This document shows positions 28,408 through 38,220 of a stretch of DNA of 64,000 nucleotides, one piece after another (within the stretch, counting starts at the first letter, position 1; each line of letters opens with the position of its first letter). The notes under the pieces were generated by a model, which saw nothing but the letters and a program-made list of their open reading frames with translations, did not search any database and was not told where the DNA came from. Source of the stretch: Methanoregula formicica SMSP (GTDB lineage: Archaea; Halobacteriota; Methanomicrobia; Methanomicrobiales; Methanospirillaceae); contig NC_019943.1 of NCBI RefSeq assembly GCF_000327485.1, positions 496,001 through 560,000 on the forward strand. The letters run 5' to 3'. A program made the position numbers and the translations under genes.

Positions 28408-28606
28408 TGAGGATGAGAAGAACCCGGAGGGTTCTTCGAAATCCGAAAGGTGCATCTAACAGTGAGGACGAGGAAAGCCCGGAGGGTTCTTCGAAATCCG
28501 AAAGGTGCATCTAACAGTGAGGACGAGGAAAGCTCGGAGGGTTCTTCGAAATCCGAAAGATGCATCTAACAGTGAGGATGAGAAGAACGCGGAAGCGTTC
28601 TTCGAC
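28408..28606. repeat. 55-bp tandem repeat, 3.6 copies, each carrying a hairpin
   Basis: Exact 55-bp periodicity starts at 28408, 28463, 28518 and 28573 (last copy partial). Copy 1 has a perfect 9-bp hairpin GAAGAACCC / GGGTTCTTC (28417-28437, loop GGA). Copy 4 has GAAGAACGC / GCGTTCTTC with a GGAA loop (28582-28603). Copies 2 and 3 keep the stem largely through G-U pairs. A similar hairpin occurs at 53601-53622. Short frames cross the array, but a 55-bp period cannot encode a protein repeat. Confidence 0.85.
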
Positions 28607-28867
28607 TAGATCATGGCATGTATTCAATCCTGCCCTTGCCGCAGGTTCCCCGTTTTCAGAATTCCCGCCATCGTTCCCGCCGCTGCCTCCCCCCTCAGCG
28701 GAAGCATTGACCGTTTTTTGTAAAGCCGGCCGCTCATTTTTCCTGATATCAGATAAGAACGGCAAATTTCATTTTAAATGCCGGGTCCAGCCACAATGCT
28801 TTTTACCTAACCAGACGATCATTACTATTATTATAAGAGGAATGCGCCGCACGAGTACTATACAAGT
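28607..28867 (+). promoter_or_regulatory. Intergenic region with promoter for the coiled-coil/smc/scpA genes
   Basis: This region holds no gene. ATTATTATAAGAGG at about 28826-28839 is a TATA-type element ending about 28 bases before the ATG at 28868. The leader would be short or absent. Two further AT-rich tracts lie upstream, around 28715 and 28770. Confidence 0.5.
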
Positions 28868-29407
28868 ATGGCGCACGAAGATGCAAAGATCAAGTACCTT
28901 GAGCACGAACTCGATCAACAGGAGAAACTGATTCAGATGATGGAAGGTTCAGCAAGCGAGGACCGCATTGCCGCCCTCGAGAAGAAAGTAAAAGAGATGG
29001 AGGCGCTTGTCAAGGGGCTGACCCAGGAGCTCCTCGATCTCAAGTCCGTTGCGATGAAGATGTCCAAGCAGACCGAGGAACGCCGCATGCAGGAATTGAA
29101 GCGCGGCCCGATCGTCCAGGGATCGCAGGGCGCAGCCCCGGCAGCACCCGCCCAGTCCCCGTCCGGCAGCACGGTCATCCGCCCCAAGAGCCGTGCCCCC
29201 GAGGCACCCGCAGCACCCGCCGAGCCGGTCATGGACATGATCATGCAGCCCGACGGCACCATGAAGCTCGAGCCCCGCCGCGGCGACAAGGACTACATCG
29301 TTGCCCGCGCCGGCTATGGGCAGGGAAAGAAGGGCTCACGGCCCAAACAGGGCGAACTCATCTACGCAACCGAGGATGAGCAAAAGAAGGATCCTGCAAA
29401 GAAGTAA
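28868..29407 (+). CDS. Coiled-coil protein encoded before smc
   Basis: This 179-residue protein has an N-terminal coiled coil (about residues 5-75, heptads rich in Leu/Glu/Lys), an Ala/Pro-rich linker (about 85-120) and a charged C-terminal part ending in a polar tail. No catalytic motif is visible and I do not recognise a named family. It sits 12 bp before smc, so a role with the SMC complex is plausible from context alone. Confidence 0.65.
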   Translation: MAHEDAKIKYLEHELDQQEKLIQMMEGSASEDRIAALEKKVKEMEALVKGLTQELLDLKSVAMKMSKQTEERRMQELKRGPIVQGSQGAAPAAPAQSPSGSTVIRPKSRAPEAPAAPAEPVMDMIMQPDGTMKLEPRRGDKDYIVARAGYGQGKKGSRPKQGELIYATEDEQKKDPAKK

Positions 29408-29422
29408 GGAGCCGGATCTTTG
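29408..29422 (+). promoter_or_regulatory. Ribosome-binding site setting a TTG start for smc
   Basis: GGAG at 29408-29411 lies eight bases before TTG at 29420. No ATG occurs near the conserved N-terminus HITGLEIDNFKSF, so the TTG is the supported start. Confidence 0.7.
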
Positions 29423-32400
29423 CATATCACAGGTCTGGAGATCGACAATTTCAAGTCTTTTTCAAAAAAGACAAAAATTCCCTTTTTAGAGGGGTTCACC
29501 GTAATATCCGGGCCCAACGGCTCCGGCAAGAGCAATATCATCGATTCTATCCTTTTTGTCCTTGCGCTCTCGAGTTCGCGCAACCTGCGGGCAGAGAAAC
29601 TGACCGACCTCATCAACCTGAACTCCGGCCGGAACACGGCCGAGGTTGCGCTCGAATTCTCTGACGGGACGAAGATCCGCCGGCGGATCAAGCGGACCGG
29701 CAACGGTTATTACAGCTACAACTACCTCAACGAACGCCTCTGCAAGCAGAGCGATATCGTCGACCACCTGGCAAAGCACGGGATCAAGCCCCACGGCTAC
29801 AACGTTGTCATGCAGGGCGATGTCACCCGCATCATGGAGATGAGTGACTTCGAACGCCGGAAGATCATCGATGAGATTGCGGGCGTTGCAGAGTTCGACA
29901 CCAAGAAGCAGCAGTCGCTCGCTGAACTCGACATTGTCCGTGAGCGGATCGAGCGCGAGGAGCTCCTCTTGATCGAGCTTTCAAAGCGTGCGAACGAACT
30001 GAAACGGGAACGGACCCACGCCCTTGAGTACCAGAAATGGCAGAACGAGCTGACATTCTACCAGAACTGCCGCTCCGCAGCCCAGCTCCATGAGCGGGAG
30101 AAGGAGCTCAGGTCCCTTTTACAGTCGGCCGAGGACCATACGATCCAGCTGGGACGGATCGCATCCGACCGGGGGATCGAGGAGAACGAGCTCTCCTATC
30201 TCAAAGCCGATCTGACCGATATCGACGAACTGATCAACAAGAAGAGCGGGGCCGACTACCTGAAGCTGATCGCGGAGCTCGAAGAGGCAAAGGGCGGGAT
30301 CAAGCTTGCCGAGCAGACCATCGTCCGCCTCAAAAAAGAGAAGGAGACGAACCTCGAAGCAATCAACCGCGTGTTCACGGACTCGAAGCGTGCCGAGACC
30401 CGGGTAGCCGAGTGCACGGACCAGATCCGGACCCTGACCATTGACCGCACCAACATTGCGATGGAGGTTGCCACCGCAAAGGCCCAGCTGGAGAAGTTCG
30501 AGACCGAGATCAAGCAGCACAGTGAGGACACCGAGGGCGCCCGCGAGAAGCTCTTCAGCCTCTTAAAAGAGGTCGAGGAGAAGAAAGGCCAGCGGTCGGG
30601 CATCCTCCACCAGCAGGACCTCTTTATCGAGAAGAGCCGGATGCGGACCTCCGAACTCGAACGTCTTACCGGTCTGTTGCGGCAGCTGGACGAGGAGTAT
30701 ACCGCAAAGCAGACCCAGCTCACGGACAGCGAGAAGAGCATCGCCGACCTCCAGGCCGAGAAGACGGCGCTGGACCGGAACCTCTCGGAACTGGAGAGCA
30801 CGCTCTTTGCCCAGCGGTCGTCCCTTGAACGACTCCGCTCCGAGATCCGCGACACCGAGCAGGACGCGATCCGGCTGGAGGCGGCCCGGGATGCAAGGGG
30901 CGAGTCTGGCGGACGGGCGATCGAGGCCGTCCGGGCCATGGAGGGCGTGCATGGCACCATCTCCGACCTGGGGAAAGCCCCCGCGGAATACACGACCGCC
31001 CTGAATGTCGCGGCAGGCAACAAGCTCCAGTTCGTTGTCTGCGACACCGATCAGATCGCAGCGGACGCAATCCGGTACCTGAAGGACGAGCGGCTGGGGA
31101 GGGTCACGTTCCTCCCGCTCAACAAGCTCAAGCCCCCGCAGCTTCCCCCGCTCAAAGAGCCCGGTGTCATCGACTATGCGGTAAACCTGCTGGATTACGA
31201 TCCGAAATATGACCGGGCGTTCTCTGTGGTTCTTGGAGGGACGGTTGTTGTCGATACCCTTGAGCGTGCCCGGAAACTGATCGGGAAATACCGCATGGTC
31301 ACGCTCGAAGGCGAACTTATCGAGAGGAGCGGGGCAATGACCGGCGGCTCGATGAAGAAGCAGTCTGGCCCGAAAGGGTTCGGCGCTGCCGTGGACGACG
31401 AGATCCTGCGCATCCGCTCGCACCTTGGAGAACTGCAGGGAGAGGCTGCAACCCTGGAAACCGGCGTGAAGCGCCTTACGGAAGAAGTAGATGCAAAACG
31501 CGGGGCACGGAACGAGATCGACCAGAAGGTGGCCCGCTTCGGGATGTTCACCGAGGAGTTCTCGCGACGGTTCGATGCGATCACGGTCGAGAAACAGACC
31601 ATCGAGGCAGCGGTTGCCCGGCAGCAGGAGGAGACAAAGAGCAGCGCCTCCGAACTTGCCGCACTCGAGGCGGAGCTGGACAAGGCCACGGAGGAGATCA
31701 ATGGCCTGAATGCTGAGATCGATGCCATCAAGAAACGGCTTGACGACACCAACATTCCCGCTCTCACCGAGCAGATGGAGAAGAAACGCCGGGAGATCGA
31801 GGAGTTCGAGCGCCGGCTCCGGAACAAGGACGGCGATATCAATGATGCGCAGCGGGAACGCCAGCACTTCTCGGCCCGGCTTGGCGAACTTGCAGAAGAG
31901 CGGAAACGCCTGGATGATGCCAACCAGCGGATCGATTCTGATATTGCGGGTGCGAACGGGCAGATCGCCGCCCACAAAGCGCAGATTGCCACTCTTGAGG
32001 AGAAGCAGAAGGAGTTCTCGGGAGAACTGGACGAACTGCGGACAAAGCGCAGCGAGGTCTCAAAGCACATCCAGGAATCGGAGCTGAAACTCCTGAAGCT
32101 CGATGCCGAGAAGGACCGGATCACGGCCCAGCAGGTGGCCATCGAGGAGCGGGCAAAGACCCTCGGCATCGAGATCGACATGCTGAAGCAGCAGGTCGGT
32201 GAGATGGACACGGAACTGACGCTCTCGGAGATTGAAGGAAAGATCGCCGAGGCCGACGGGGCCCTCCGGAAGATCGGGGCGGTCAACATGCTCGCCATCG
32301 AGGAGTACGACAAGGTCCAGCGGCAGGTAACCGAGCGGACAGAGAAGAAAGAGATCCTCTCGACCGAGCGGGAGACCCTGATCCAGCGGATCGAGCGGTT

Positions 32401-32866
32401 CGAGAAGATGAAGTACGAAGCCTTCACCACCGCGTTTAAGGCCATCGATGCGAACTTCCGGGAGATCTTTGCCCGGCTCACGAGCGGCAGCGGTAACCTT
32501 GTGCTGGAGAACGAGGAGGATCCGTTTGCCGGCGGCATGACCTTTGCCGTCAAGCCCCGGGACAAGAAGGTCCACCTCTTAAACTCCCTCTCCGGCGGGG
32601 AGAAGTCGCTTACCACCCTTGCCTTTATCTTCTCGATCCAGCGTTTCATCCCCGCACCGTTCTATGCCTTTGACGAAGTGGACATGTCACTGGATGGTGC
32701 AAATGTCGAGCGGATCGCCTCCATGGTGGAGGAGCTTGCCCCGAGCACCCAGTTTATCATCATCTCGCTCCGTAAACCGATGATCGAGGCCGCCGAGCGG
32801 ATCATGGGAGTAACCCTCCGGCCCGACAAGAGCACGCTCGTCACCGGGGTAAAGGCCAATGGCTGA
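29420..32866 (+). CDS. smc: Chromosome segregation protein SMC
   Basis: This 1148-residue protein has Walker A GPNGSGKSN (about 30-38), two long coiled coils, a hinge (about 515-650, with GVHGTISDLG and AMTGGSMKK), ABC signature LSGGEKSLTTLAF and Walker B FYAFDEVDMSLD. It forms the ring that organises and separates chromosomes. The kleisin gene scpA follows with an 8-bp overlap, so the two subunits are made together. The start is TTG. Confidence 0.96.
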   Translation: MHITGLEIDNFKSFSKKTKIPFLEGFTVISGPNGSGKSNIIDSILFVLALSSSRNLRAEKLTDLINLNSGRNTAEVALEFSDGTKIRRRIKRTGNGYYSYNYLNERLCKQSDIVDHLAKHGIKPHGYNVVMQGDVTRIMEMSDFERRKIIDEIAGVAEFDTKKQQSLAELDIVRERIEREELLLIELSKRANELKRERTHALEYQKWQNELTFYQNCRSAAQLHEREKELRSLLQSAEDHTIQLGRIASDRGIEENELSYLKADLTDIDELINKKSGADYLKLIAELEEAKGGIKLAEQTIVRLKKEKETNLEAINRVFTDSKRAETRVAECTDQIRTLTIDRTNIAMEVATAKAQLEKFETEIKQHSEDTEGAREKLFSLLKEVEEKKGQRSGILHQQDLFIEKSRMRTSELERLTGLLRQLDEEYTAKQTQLTDSEKSIADLQAEKTALDRNLSELESTLFAQRSSLERLRSEIRDTEQDAIRLEAARDARGESGGRAIEAVRAMEGVHGTISDLGKAPAEYTTALNVAAGNKLQFVVCDTDQIAADAIRYLKDERLGRVTFLPLNKLKPPQLPPLKEPGVIDYAVNLLDYDPKYDRAFSVVLGGTVVVDTLERARKLIGKYRMVTLEGELIERSGAMTGGSMKKQSGPKGFGAAVDDEILRIRSHLGELQGEAATLETGVKRLTEEVDAKRGARNEIDQKVARFGMFTEEFSRRFDAITVEKQTIEAAVARQQEETKSSASELAALEAELDKATEEINGLNAEIDAIKKRLDDTNIPALTEQMEKKRREIEEFERRLRNKDGDINDAQRERQHFSARLGELAEERKRLDDANQRIDSDIAGANGQIAAHKAQIATLEEKQKEFSGELDELRTKRSEVSKHIQESELKLLKLDAEKDRITAQQVAIEERAKTLGIEIDMLKQQVGEMDTELTLSEIEGKIAEADGALRKIGAVNMLAIEEYDKVQRQVTERTEKKEILSTERETLIQRIERFEKMKYEAFTTAFKAIDANFREIFARLTSGSGNLVLENEEDPFAGGMTFAVKPRDKKVHLLNSLSGGEKSLTTLAFIFSIQRFIPAPFYAFDEVDMSLDGANVERIASMVEELAPSTQFIIISLRKPMIEAAERIMGVTLRPDKSTLVTGVKANG

Positions 32867-33767
32867 AGAAGAGCGGGGCAGGAGGAGCGAGGCACCGACC
32901 CCCTCTCCTGAGGAAGAAGGACTGTCCGGGCCTCCCGGGCAGCAGCCGGACAAACAGCCGGAGGAGCCCGTGGAGGACCCGCCCTTGCAGTCTCCGGTTC
33001 CGGCCGCTATGGAAGACCCGGTCGAGATCCTTGTGGGCCTTGCCGAACGAGGGGAGATCGACCCGTGGAACATCGACATCATCGAGGTGACCGACCGTTT
33101 CCTGTCCGAACTGGAACGACGGCGGGAACTCAACCTCCAGATCTCCGGGCGGACGCTCTTCTTTGCTTCGACCCTTGTCCGGATGAAGTCCGAGCAGCTG
33201 GTGAAAATCGATGAACCCGAAGATTCCGGTGACGGGGAAGGGGACGACCTGTTCGGGGAGTTCGGTGCGGGGGACGGCGAGGACATCGACTACACCGGCC
33301 GGCTCGGCCCCATCGAGCGGCTGGAGCACGAGATCCAGCGCCGTCTTGACCGCAAGAGCATGAGGAAGAGCCCGACCACCCTCTTCGAGCTCATTACCGA
33401 GCTGAAGAACATCGAGAAAGAAGAACGCCGGCGCCGGAGGATGGCGGAAGGGGGCCGCGATGACTATACGGACTCCCTGATCGATGCCGATGACGTGGTC
33501 AGCATCGCCCACGAAGAGGGATTCCAGGAGTCGTCCATGACCCGGCTTGCCGAGTACCTCGAAGGGCTGGAGATCGATGAAGAGATGACACTCGCTGAAC
33601 TCTGCAAACGGATGGAATGGGGCATACCCGAGGTTTACATCCCCCTGCTCTTCCTTGCCCTCGATGGCCGCTGCTCGCTCCGGCAGGAGGAGTTCTTCGG
33701 GGATATCTGGGTGCAGATCTGCCGGGTTGACGCCGCCGCCCCTCCTGCAGAATCCTCATCGGAATAA
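32859..33767 (+). CDS. scpA: Segregation and condensation protein A (kleisin)
   Basis: This 302-residue protein has a Pro/Glu-rich N-terminal extension of about 45 residues, then the ScpA pattern PVEILVGLAERGEIDPWNIDIIEVTDRFL and RTLFFASTLVRMKSEQL. It ends in a winged helix (ELCKRMEWGIPEVYIPLLFLALDGRCSLRQEEFFGDI) that binds the SMC head. It overlaps smc by 8 bp. No scpB is adjacent. Confidence 0.92.
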   Translation: MAEEERGRRSEAPTPSPEEEGLSGPPGQQPDKQPEEPVEDPPLQSPVPAAMEDPVEILVGLAERGEIDPWNIDIIEVTDRFLSELERRRELNLQISGRTLFFASTLVRMKSEQLVKIDEPEDSGDGEGDDLFGEFGAGDGEDIDYTGRLGPIERLEHEIQRRLDRKSMRKSPTTLFELITELKNIEKEERRRRRMAEGGRDDYTDSLIDADDVVSIAHEEGFQESSMTRLAEYLEGLEIDEEMTLAELCKRMEWGIPEVYIPLLFLALDGRCSLRQEEFFGDIWVQICRVDAAAPPAESSSE

Positions 33768-33772
33768 TAAGG

Positions 33773-36700
33773 TCATTTCGAGGCGTTCCGGTACGCGTTC
33801 TCCGGTACATGGATCTCGAACCGTGCGCCCTTCTCCCCTTCCCCCGTTTCACGGATTGTCATGCCCGTGATGGAAAGAATTTCCCGTGCAAGGAAGAGGC
33901 CGAGGCCGGTGTTCTTCCCGTATCCCCTCTCGAAGATCTTTTCCTTCTTGTTTGCCGGGATGCCGATCCCATTGTCCTCGTAGGTAATCGTCAGCCCGCT
34001 GTCATCCGGGTGGGAAGCCAGTCGTATCTCCGTGACCCTTTCGCCATGACGGAGCGAGTTGTCGACAAGGTTATGGAATACCTTCTCAAGCATCATGTCG
34101 GAATAGATCTCCAGATCCCCAAGGTCACTTTTCAACCGGACTGACTTCGGGACCGATGCCGATGCGAGGAACTTTTTCTCACTTTGCCATTCAGGCTCTT
34201 TTGTCCCGAGGTTCTGGTATACGCGGGTGAACTCCACCTGCTGCCTGATGATGGTGATGAGGGGAGCTATCTTCTCGATGAGCGCAGGGTAATCCGGGGT
34301 GGCACCCTGCCGCTGGGCAAGTGCAAGGTGGCCCTGGATGATCGCGATCTTGTTGAGGACATCGTGCCTCGTGATGCCCGAGAGGAGACTGAGCTGCTTG
34401 TTGGTCCGAAGGAGCGTCTCCTCCATCTGTTTCCGGGCAGTGATGTCCCGGATGGAGACAAGAACTGCGGGGACAGTGCGGTACAGGATCTTCCTGCCGA
34501 TGCCCTCGATCCAGATCCGTTTTCCGGTTGTTGTGAATGCCGGGTATTGTACCGGGTACCGGTCAAGCCCCTCTTTCACGTTCCGGAAATCCTGCACTAC
34601 GGCATCCCGTGCCTCCGGGGCAATGAAATCCAGCACGTTCCTTCCGCCTTCATGGCTGTCATATCCGAGGTCGCTGTCAGAAGCAACCATTGCTGCCATT
34701 GCCTGGTTTGCGAAGAGGATCCTTCCTGTCATATCGACGATAAGAATCCCGTCAAGGGAATGCTCCACAAGGGTCCGGAACTTTTCCTCGCTCTCGCGGA
34801 GGGTCTGCTCTATACGGCTGCGTTCGATCTCGGCAGCAGCTTTCACCGCCATGATGTCAAGGATCTCCCGGTATCCCGCTATGGATTTTTGCGCGGTCCG
34901 GAAAAATGCGCTGAGGACCCCTACCACTCCGCCGGCAGAATCATGGAGAGGGGTACCGATATATGCGGAAAACCCGAATTCTGCAACAGCCTCTGCCGTG
35001 GGGAAGAGCTGTCCGAGGTTGTCCCCGTAGAACAGGAATCCCTGCTCCGTCACTGCATTACAGGGCGTCCCCGGCAGGGAGCAGGAGAATGCAGCGACAC
35101 GGTTCCCGTCAAGGATCATGGAGCGGGCTACGAGCGATTTCCTGTCCGGTGACACTTCGCTGACCATTACACAATCGGCACCCAGCCATGTGGCAACGTT
35201 CTCGGTGATCGTGTGGAGGGAATCCACCCCGGTTGTCCCGACCATGCTTTTCACAAGCGTGTTGAGTGCCTTTTCTGCCTCCTTCTGCTCGTTGATGTTC
35301 TCCACGTTGGAGAGGATGTGGGGGATCGCGTTCATGAGGATGACCGATGAGGTGAAGCGGCAGGTCTGGACCTTCCTGTCTTTTGACAGGCACCGGATCT
35401 CCATACCTCTGACACCGCCCCGGCTCCGGAGAGCAGAGGAAAACTGCTCATATTCCCCGCTGTCGGCAAAGAGATGGATCTCGGTTGCAGTCTTCCCGAT
35501 GACCTCCTCGCGGGTAAACCCGGTGTTCTCAACAAACGCGTCGCTCACATCCACGAATGTTCCGTCCTTTGCCGCGACGAGTGTCAGCGCCACCGGGCTG
35601 CTGCGGAAGAGGGTGGCGAGACGGCTCTCGGACTCCCGCAGGACTTCTTCTGCCTTCCGGCGCCCAGTCACGTCACGCATGGAGACGAGCATGGCAGTGT
35701 TTCCTTCAAAGGAGATCTTCTTGCCGATGCACTCGACCCAGATCTCCCTCTTCTTTGCGGTGATGAGGTTGTAATGGACCAGGTAGGCATCGATCCCCCG
35801 GGCGACCTGTGCAAGGTCTTTTACCACGGCAGGCTTCGACACCAGGGCAACAAGGTCCATGACATTGAGGGATCCGACAACGGACCTGGTATCGTCGATA
35901 TCAACAATCCGTGCTGCCGCCGGGTTGGCAAAGAGCAGTTTCCCCGTGAAGTTGACAATGAAGATCCCTTCCAGCGAGTTATCGACCAGCGCCCGGAACT
36001 TCTCCTCGCTCTCCTTAAGTGCCAGCTCCATCTCCTTTCGTTCGGTGATATCCCGCAGGATGCCGGAGAGGCCAATGACCCGGCCTGATGCGTCGTGGAC
36101 TGCTGCTCCGTTGTCCTCGAGCCAGCGGATATTTCCGGCCCTGTCCCGCATCTTCAACTGGGTGACCGTGGACTGCCCGGTGGTAATCGTTGTTTCCATG
36201 TCGGCCAGTGCCCGCGAGGCATCATCACTCTCCAAAAATTCGGTGAAAGAATGGGAGAGGACCTCTTCCAGCGTGTAGCCGTACCGGGCGATCTGCGGGC
36301 CGACATGGGTGATGATGCCGTTTTTGTCCATCATGTAGATTACGTCGGTCGTGGTCTCGGTCATGAGCCGGTATTTCTCTTCGCTCTCGCGCAGTCCCTG
36401 CTCCCGTTTGTAAAGTTCCTCGTAGTTGGCCCGGAGTTCTTCCTCGGTTGCTGCCAATTCTTCATAGGCCGCGCGGAGGTCCTCGTTCTTGCGCATGAGC
36501 TCTTCTTCTACCCGTTTGAGCTGAGTCACCTCGACTGTCACGGTCAGGGCAGCCGACTTCCCTCCGATGGTGATCGGGATGGTTGAGAAGAGGACATGGA
36601 CCTTGTGCCCGTCTTTTACGTTCAGCGCAAGCGGTACGTTCTCAATCTTCCCGGCAAGGACCGCACGTGAGACCAGCTTGGCTGCACCGGTAATGGAGAG

Positions 36701-38020
36701 GAGGCCCAGCTCGACCGGGTTCTTCCCGAGGATCTCCTCTTCTGCGTACCCGCTTGCCTTCACAAAGGAGGGATTGACCGCGATGAACTTCTGGTCCGGC
36801 ATGCTGTTGATCGCTATCGGGTAGGGGCTTGACTCAAAGATGGTCCGGAACTTCTCCTCGTTTTCCTTTATGGTGGACTCGGATCGCATCCGGTCGGTAA
36901 TATCCCGGAGCGAGATGAGGATGGCCTGCTTCCCCTCGAACGTGATGGCTTTCCCGATGCTCTCGACCCACCGCACCCGGTGCAGCACGGTGATGATCTT
37001 GTATTGTGCAAGGAACCCGTCAATCCCCTGCGCCACCTTCCTGAAATCCCGGATCACCGTCTCCTTCGATTCCGGTGCGATAAATGCCATGACATTCTGC
37101 CGGCCCATCACCTTCTGGTAGTCCTCTTCTTCGACGAGTTTACCGGCAGCCTGGTTGGCAAAGAGGATTAATCCGCCCGGGTCGAGGATCAGGATCCCGT
37201 CCAGCGCGTGCTCAACAAGGGTCCGGAACTTCTCCTCGCTCTCTTTTAGGGCCTGCTCAGTCTCCCTGCGGTCGGTTACATCCTTGAAGATCCCGCGGGT
37301 GTACTGGGGTTTCCCGTCGGCGATTTTACAGCTGGCAAATCCCTCGGCATAGATCTTCCTGCCGTCCTTTGCCCGGAAGGTGACGTCGATGATACCCACA
37401 TCCTCGCCGGCAATTACCCGCGGGAAGGTTGCCATGCAGTGCTCCCTGCTCTCCTCGTGGATGATATCGAACAGCGAGAGCTCGGGCAGTTCTGCCTCCC
37501 CGTACCCGAGCGTGTCCTGCCATTTTTTGTTGGTGAAGAGGAAACGGCCCTGCGGATCCACGCTCTGGATCATGTCGCTTGCATTCTGGAGGTCGTGGAA
37601 CCGCTGCTCCTGCTCGGCAAGGGTCAGCCTCGCCTGCCGCATCTCGATAGCACGCTTAACGACATGCCGGAGCTCGGCATAGACGGCCTCTGCGTCGCTT
37701 CCCTTCTGGAGGTAGAAGTCAGCCCCGTTGTTCAGGGCTTCGATGACAACCTCCTCTCTCCCCCGACCGGTGAAGACGATGAAGGGGAGATCGCCGTATT
37801 GTGCGCGGACCTGCTTGAGAAATACGATGCCGTCCATGTCCGACATCTCGTAATCGGAGACGATTGCATCGGGACGCTGCTCCCTGATGAGAGTCTGCGC
37901 TGTGAGGGCAGAATCGCTTGTCCCGACAATGAACTCCTGCGTACTTTCGAGGAATGATTTGCCGAGTTCAAGGAGATCGGTGTCGTCATCGACATACAGG
38001 ATGGAATAGGGCGGGGGCAC
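33773..38020 (-). CDS. Hybrid REC-multi-PAS-GAF sensor histidine kinase
   Basis: The 1415 residues begin with a receiver domain (YSILYVDDDTDLLELG; phosphoacceptor in IVSDYEMSD). About seven PAS/PAC units follow, several ending in RDITxR-type motifs, and a GAF domain (about 925-1080, WLGADCVMVSEVSPD). A short coiled coil lies near 505-550. The C-terminus has phosphoacceptor box GITRHDVLNKIAIIQGHL and an ATPase domain with VDNSLRHG, YEDNGIGIP and GLGLFLAREI. No membrane segment is seen, so it is a cytoplasmic sensor. The start is GTG with GAGGAG just upstream. The REC-first order suggests an input from another kinase. Confidence 0.9.
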   Translation of the reverse strand: MPPPYSILYVDDDTDLLELGKSFLESTQEFIVGTSDSALTAQTLIREQRPDAIVSDYEMSDMDGIVFLKQVRAQYGDLPFIVFTGRGREEVVIEALNNGADFYLQKGSDAEAVYAELRHVVKRAIEMRQARLTLAEQEQRFHDLQNASDMIQSVDPQGRFLFTNKKWQDTLGYGEAELPELSLFDIIHEESREHCMATFPRVIAGEDVGIIDVTFRAKDGRKIYAEGFASCKIADGKPQYTRGIFKDVTDRRETEQALKESEEKFRTLVEHALDGILILDPGGLILFANQAAGKLVEEEDYQKVMGRQNVMAFIAPESKETVIRDFRKVAQGIDGFLAQYKIITVLHRVRWVESIGKAITFEGKQAILISLRDITDRMRSESTIKENEEKFRTIFESSPYPIAINSMPDQKFIAVNPSFVKASGYAEEEILGKNPVELGLLSITGAAKLVSRAVLAGKIENVPLALNVKDGHKVHVLFSTIPITIGGKSAALTVTVEVTQLKRVEEELMRKNEDLRAAYEELAATEEELRANYEELYKREQGLRESEEKYRLMTETTTDVIYMMDKNGIITHVGPQIARYGYTLEEVLSHSFTEFLESDDASRALADMETTITTGQSTVTQLKMRDRAGNIRWLEDNGAAVHDASGRVIGLSGILRDITERKEMELALKESEEKFRALVDNSLEGIFIVNFTGKLLFANPAAARIVDIDDTRSVVGSLNVMDLVALVSKPAVVKDLAQVARGIDAYLVHYNLITAKKREIWVECIGKKISFEGNTAMLVSMRDVTGRRKAEEVLRESESRLATLFRSSPVALTLVAAKDGTFVDVSDAFVENTGFTREEVIGKTATEIHLFADSGEYEQFSSALRSRGGVRGMEIRCLSKDRKVQTCRFTSSVILMNAIPHILSNVENINEQKEAEKALNTLVKSMVGTTGVDSLHTITENVATWLGADCVMVSEVSPDRKSLVARSMILDGNRVAAFSCSLPGTPCNAVTEQGFLFYGDNLGQLFPTAEAVAEFGFSAYIGTPLHDSAGGVVGVLSAFFRTAQKSIAGYREILDIMAVKAAAEIERSRIEQTLRESEEKFRTLVEHSLDGILIVDMTGRILFANQAMAAMVASDSDLGYDSHEGGRNVLDFIAPEARDAVVQDFRNVKEGLDRYPVQYPAFTTTGKRIWIEGIGRKILYRTVPAVLVSIRDITARKQMEETLLRTNKQLSLLSGITRHDVLNKIAIIQGHLALAQRQGATPDYPALIEKIAPLITIIRQQVEFTRVYQNLGTKEPEWQSEKKFLASASVPKSVRLKSDLGDLEIYSDMMLEKVFHNLVDNSLRHGERVTEIRLASHPDDSGLTITYEDNGIGIPANKKEKIFERGYGKNTGLGLFLAREILSITGMTIRETGEGEKGARFEIHVPENAYRNASK

Positions 38021-38220
38021 GCTCTCCTCTTTTTCTTGTTGATGGATTCTGGATCTGCTCCTGTTTTCAGATATATGTTTGGATATTGCCGGTTACCATT
38101 TTAATTGATTATATGCACTTGAAACAGAAAAAGGGGTCATTTAAGGATTTTTTGGTTTCCTTCCCATCCCGGCTTCTCTGGTGCAGGGATTTCTCCGGAA
38201 CCTGATGGTGGCCTGCCGAA

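Noticed and set aside
28408-28606. The repeats as a CRISPR array
   Set aside because: The unit is a contiguous 55-bp tandem repeat without unique spacers, and no cas gene is near.
30563-31975. Long antisense frame of 470 codons within smc
   Set aside because: It is a shadow of the GC-rich coiled-coil coding strand, with no start signal and no known domain.
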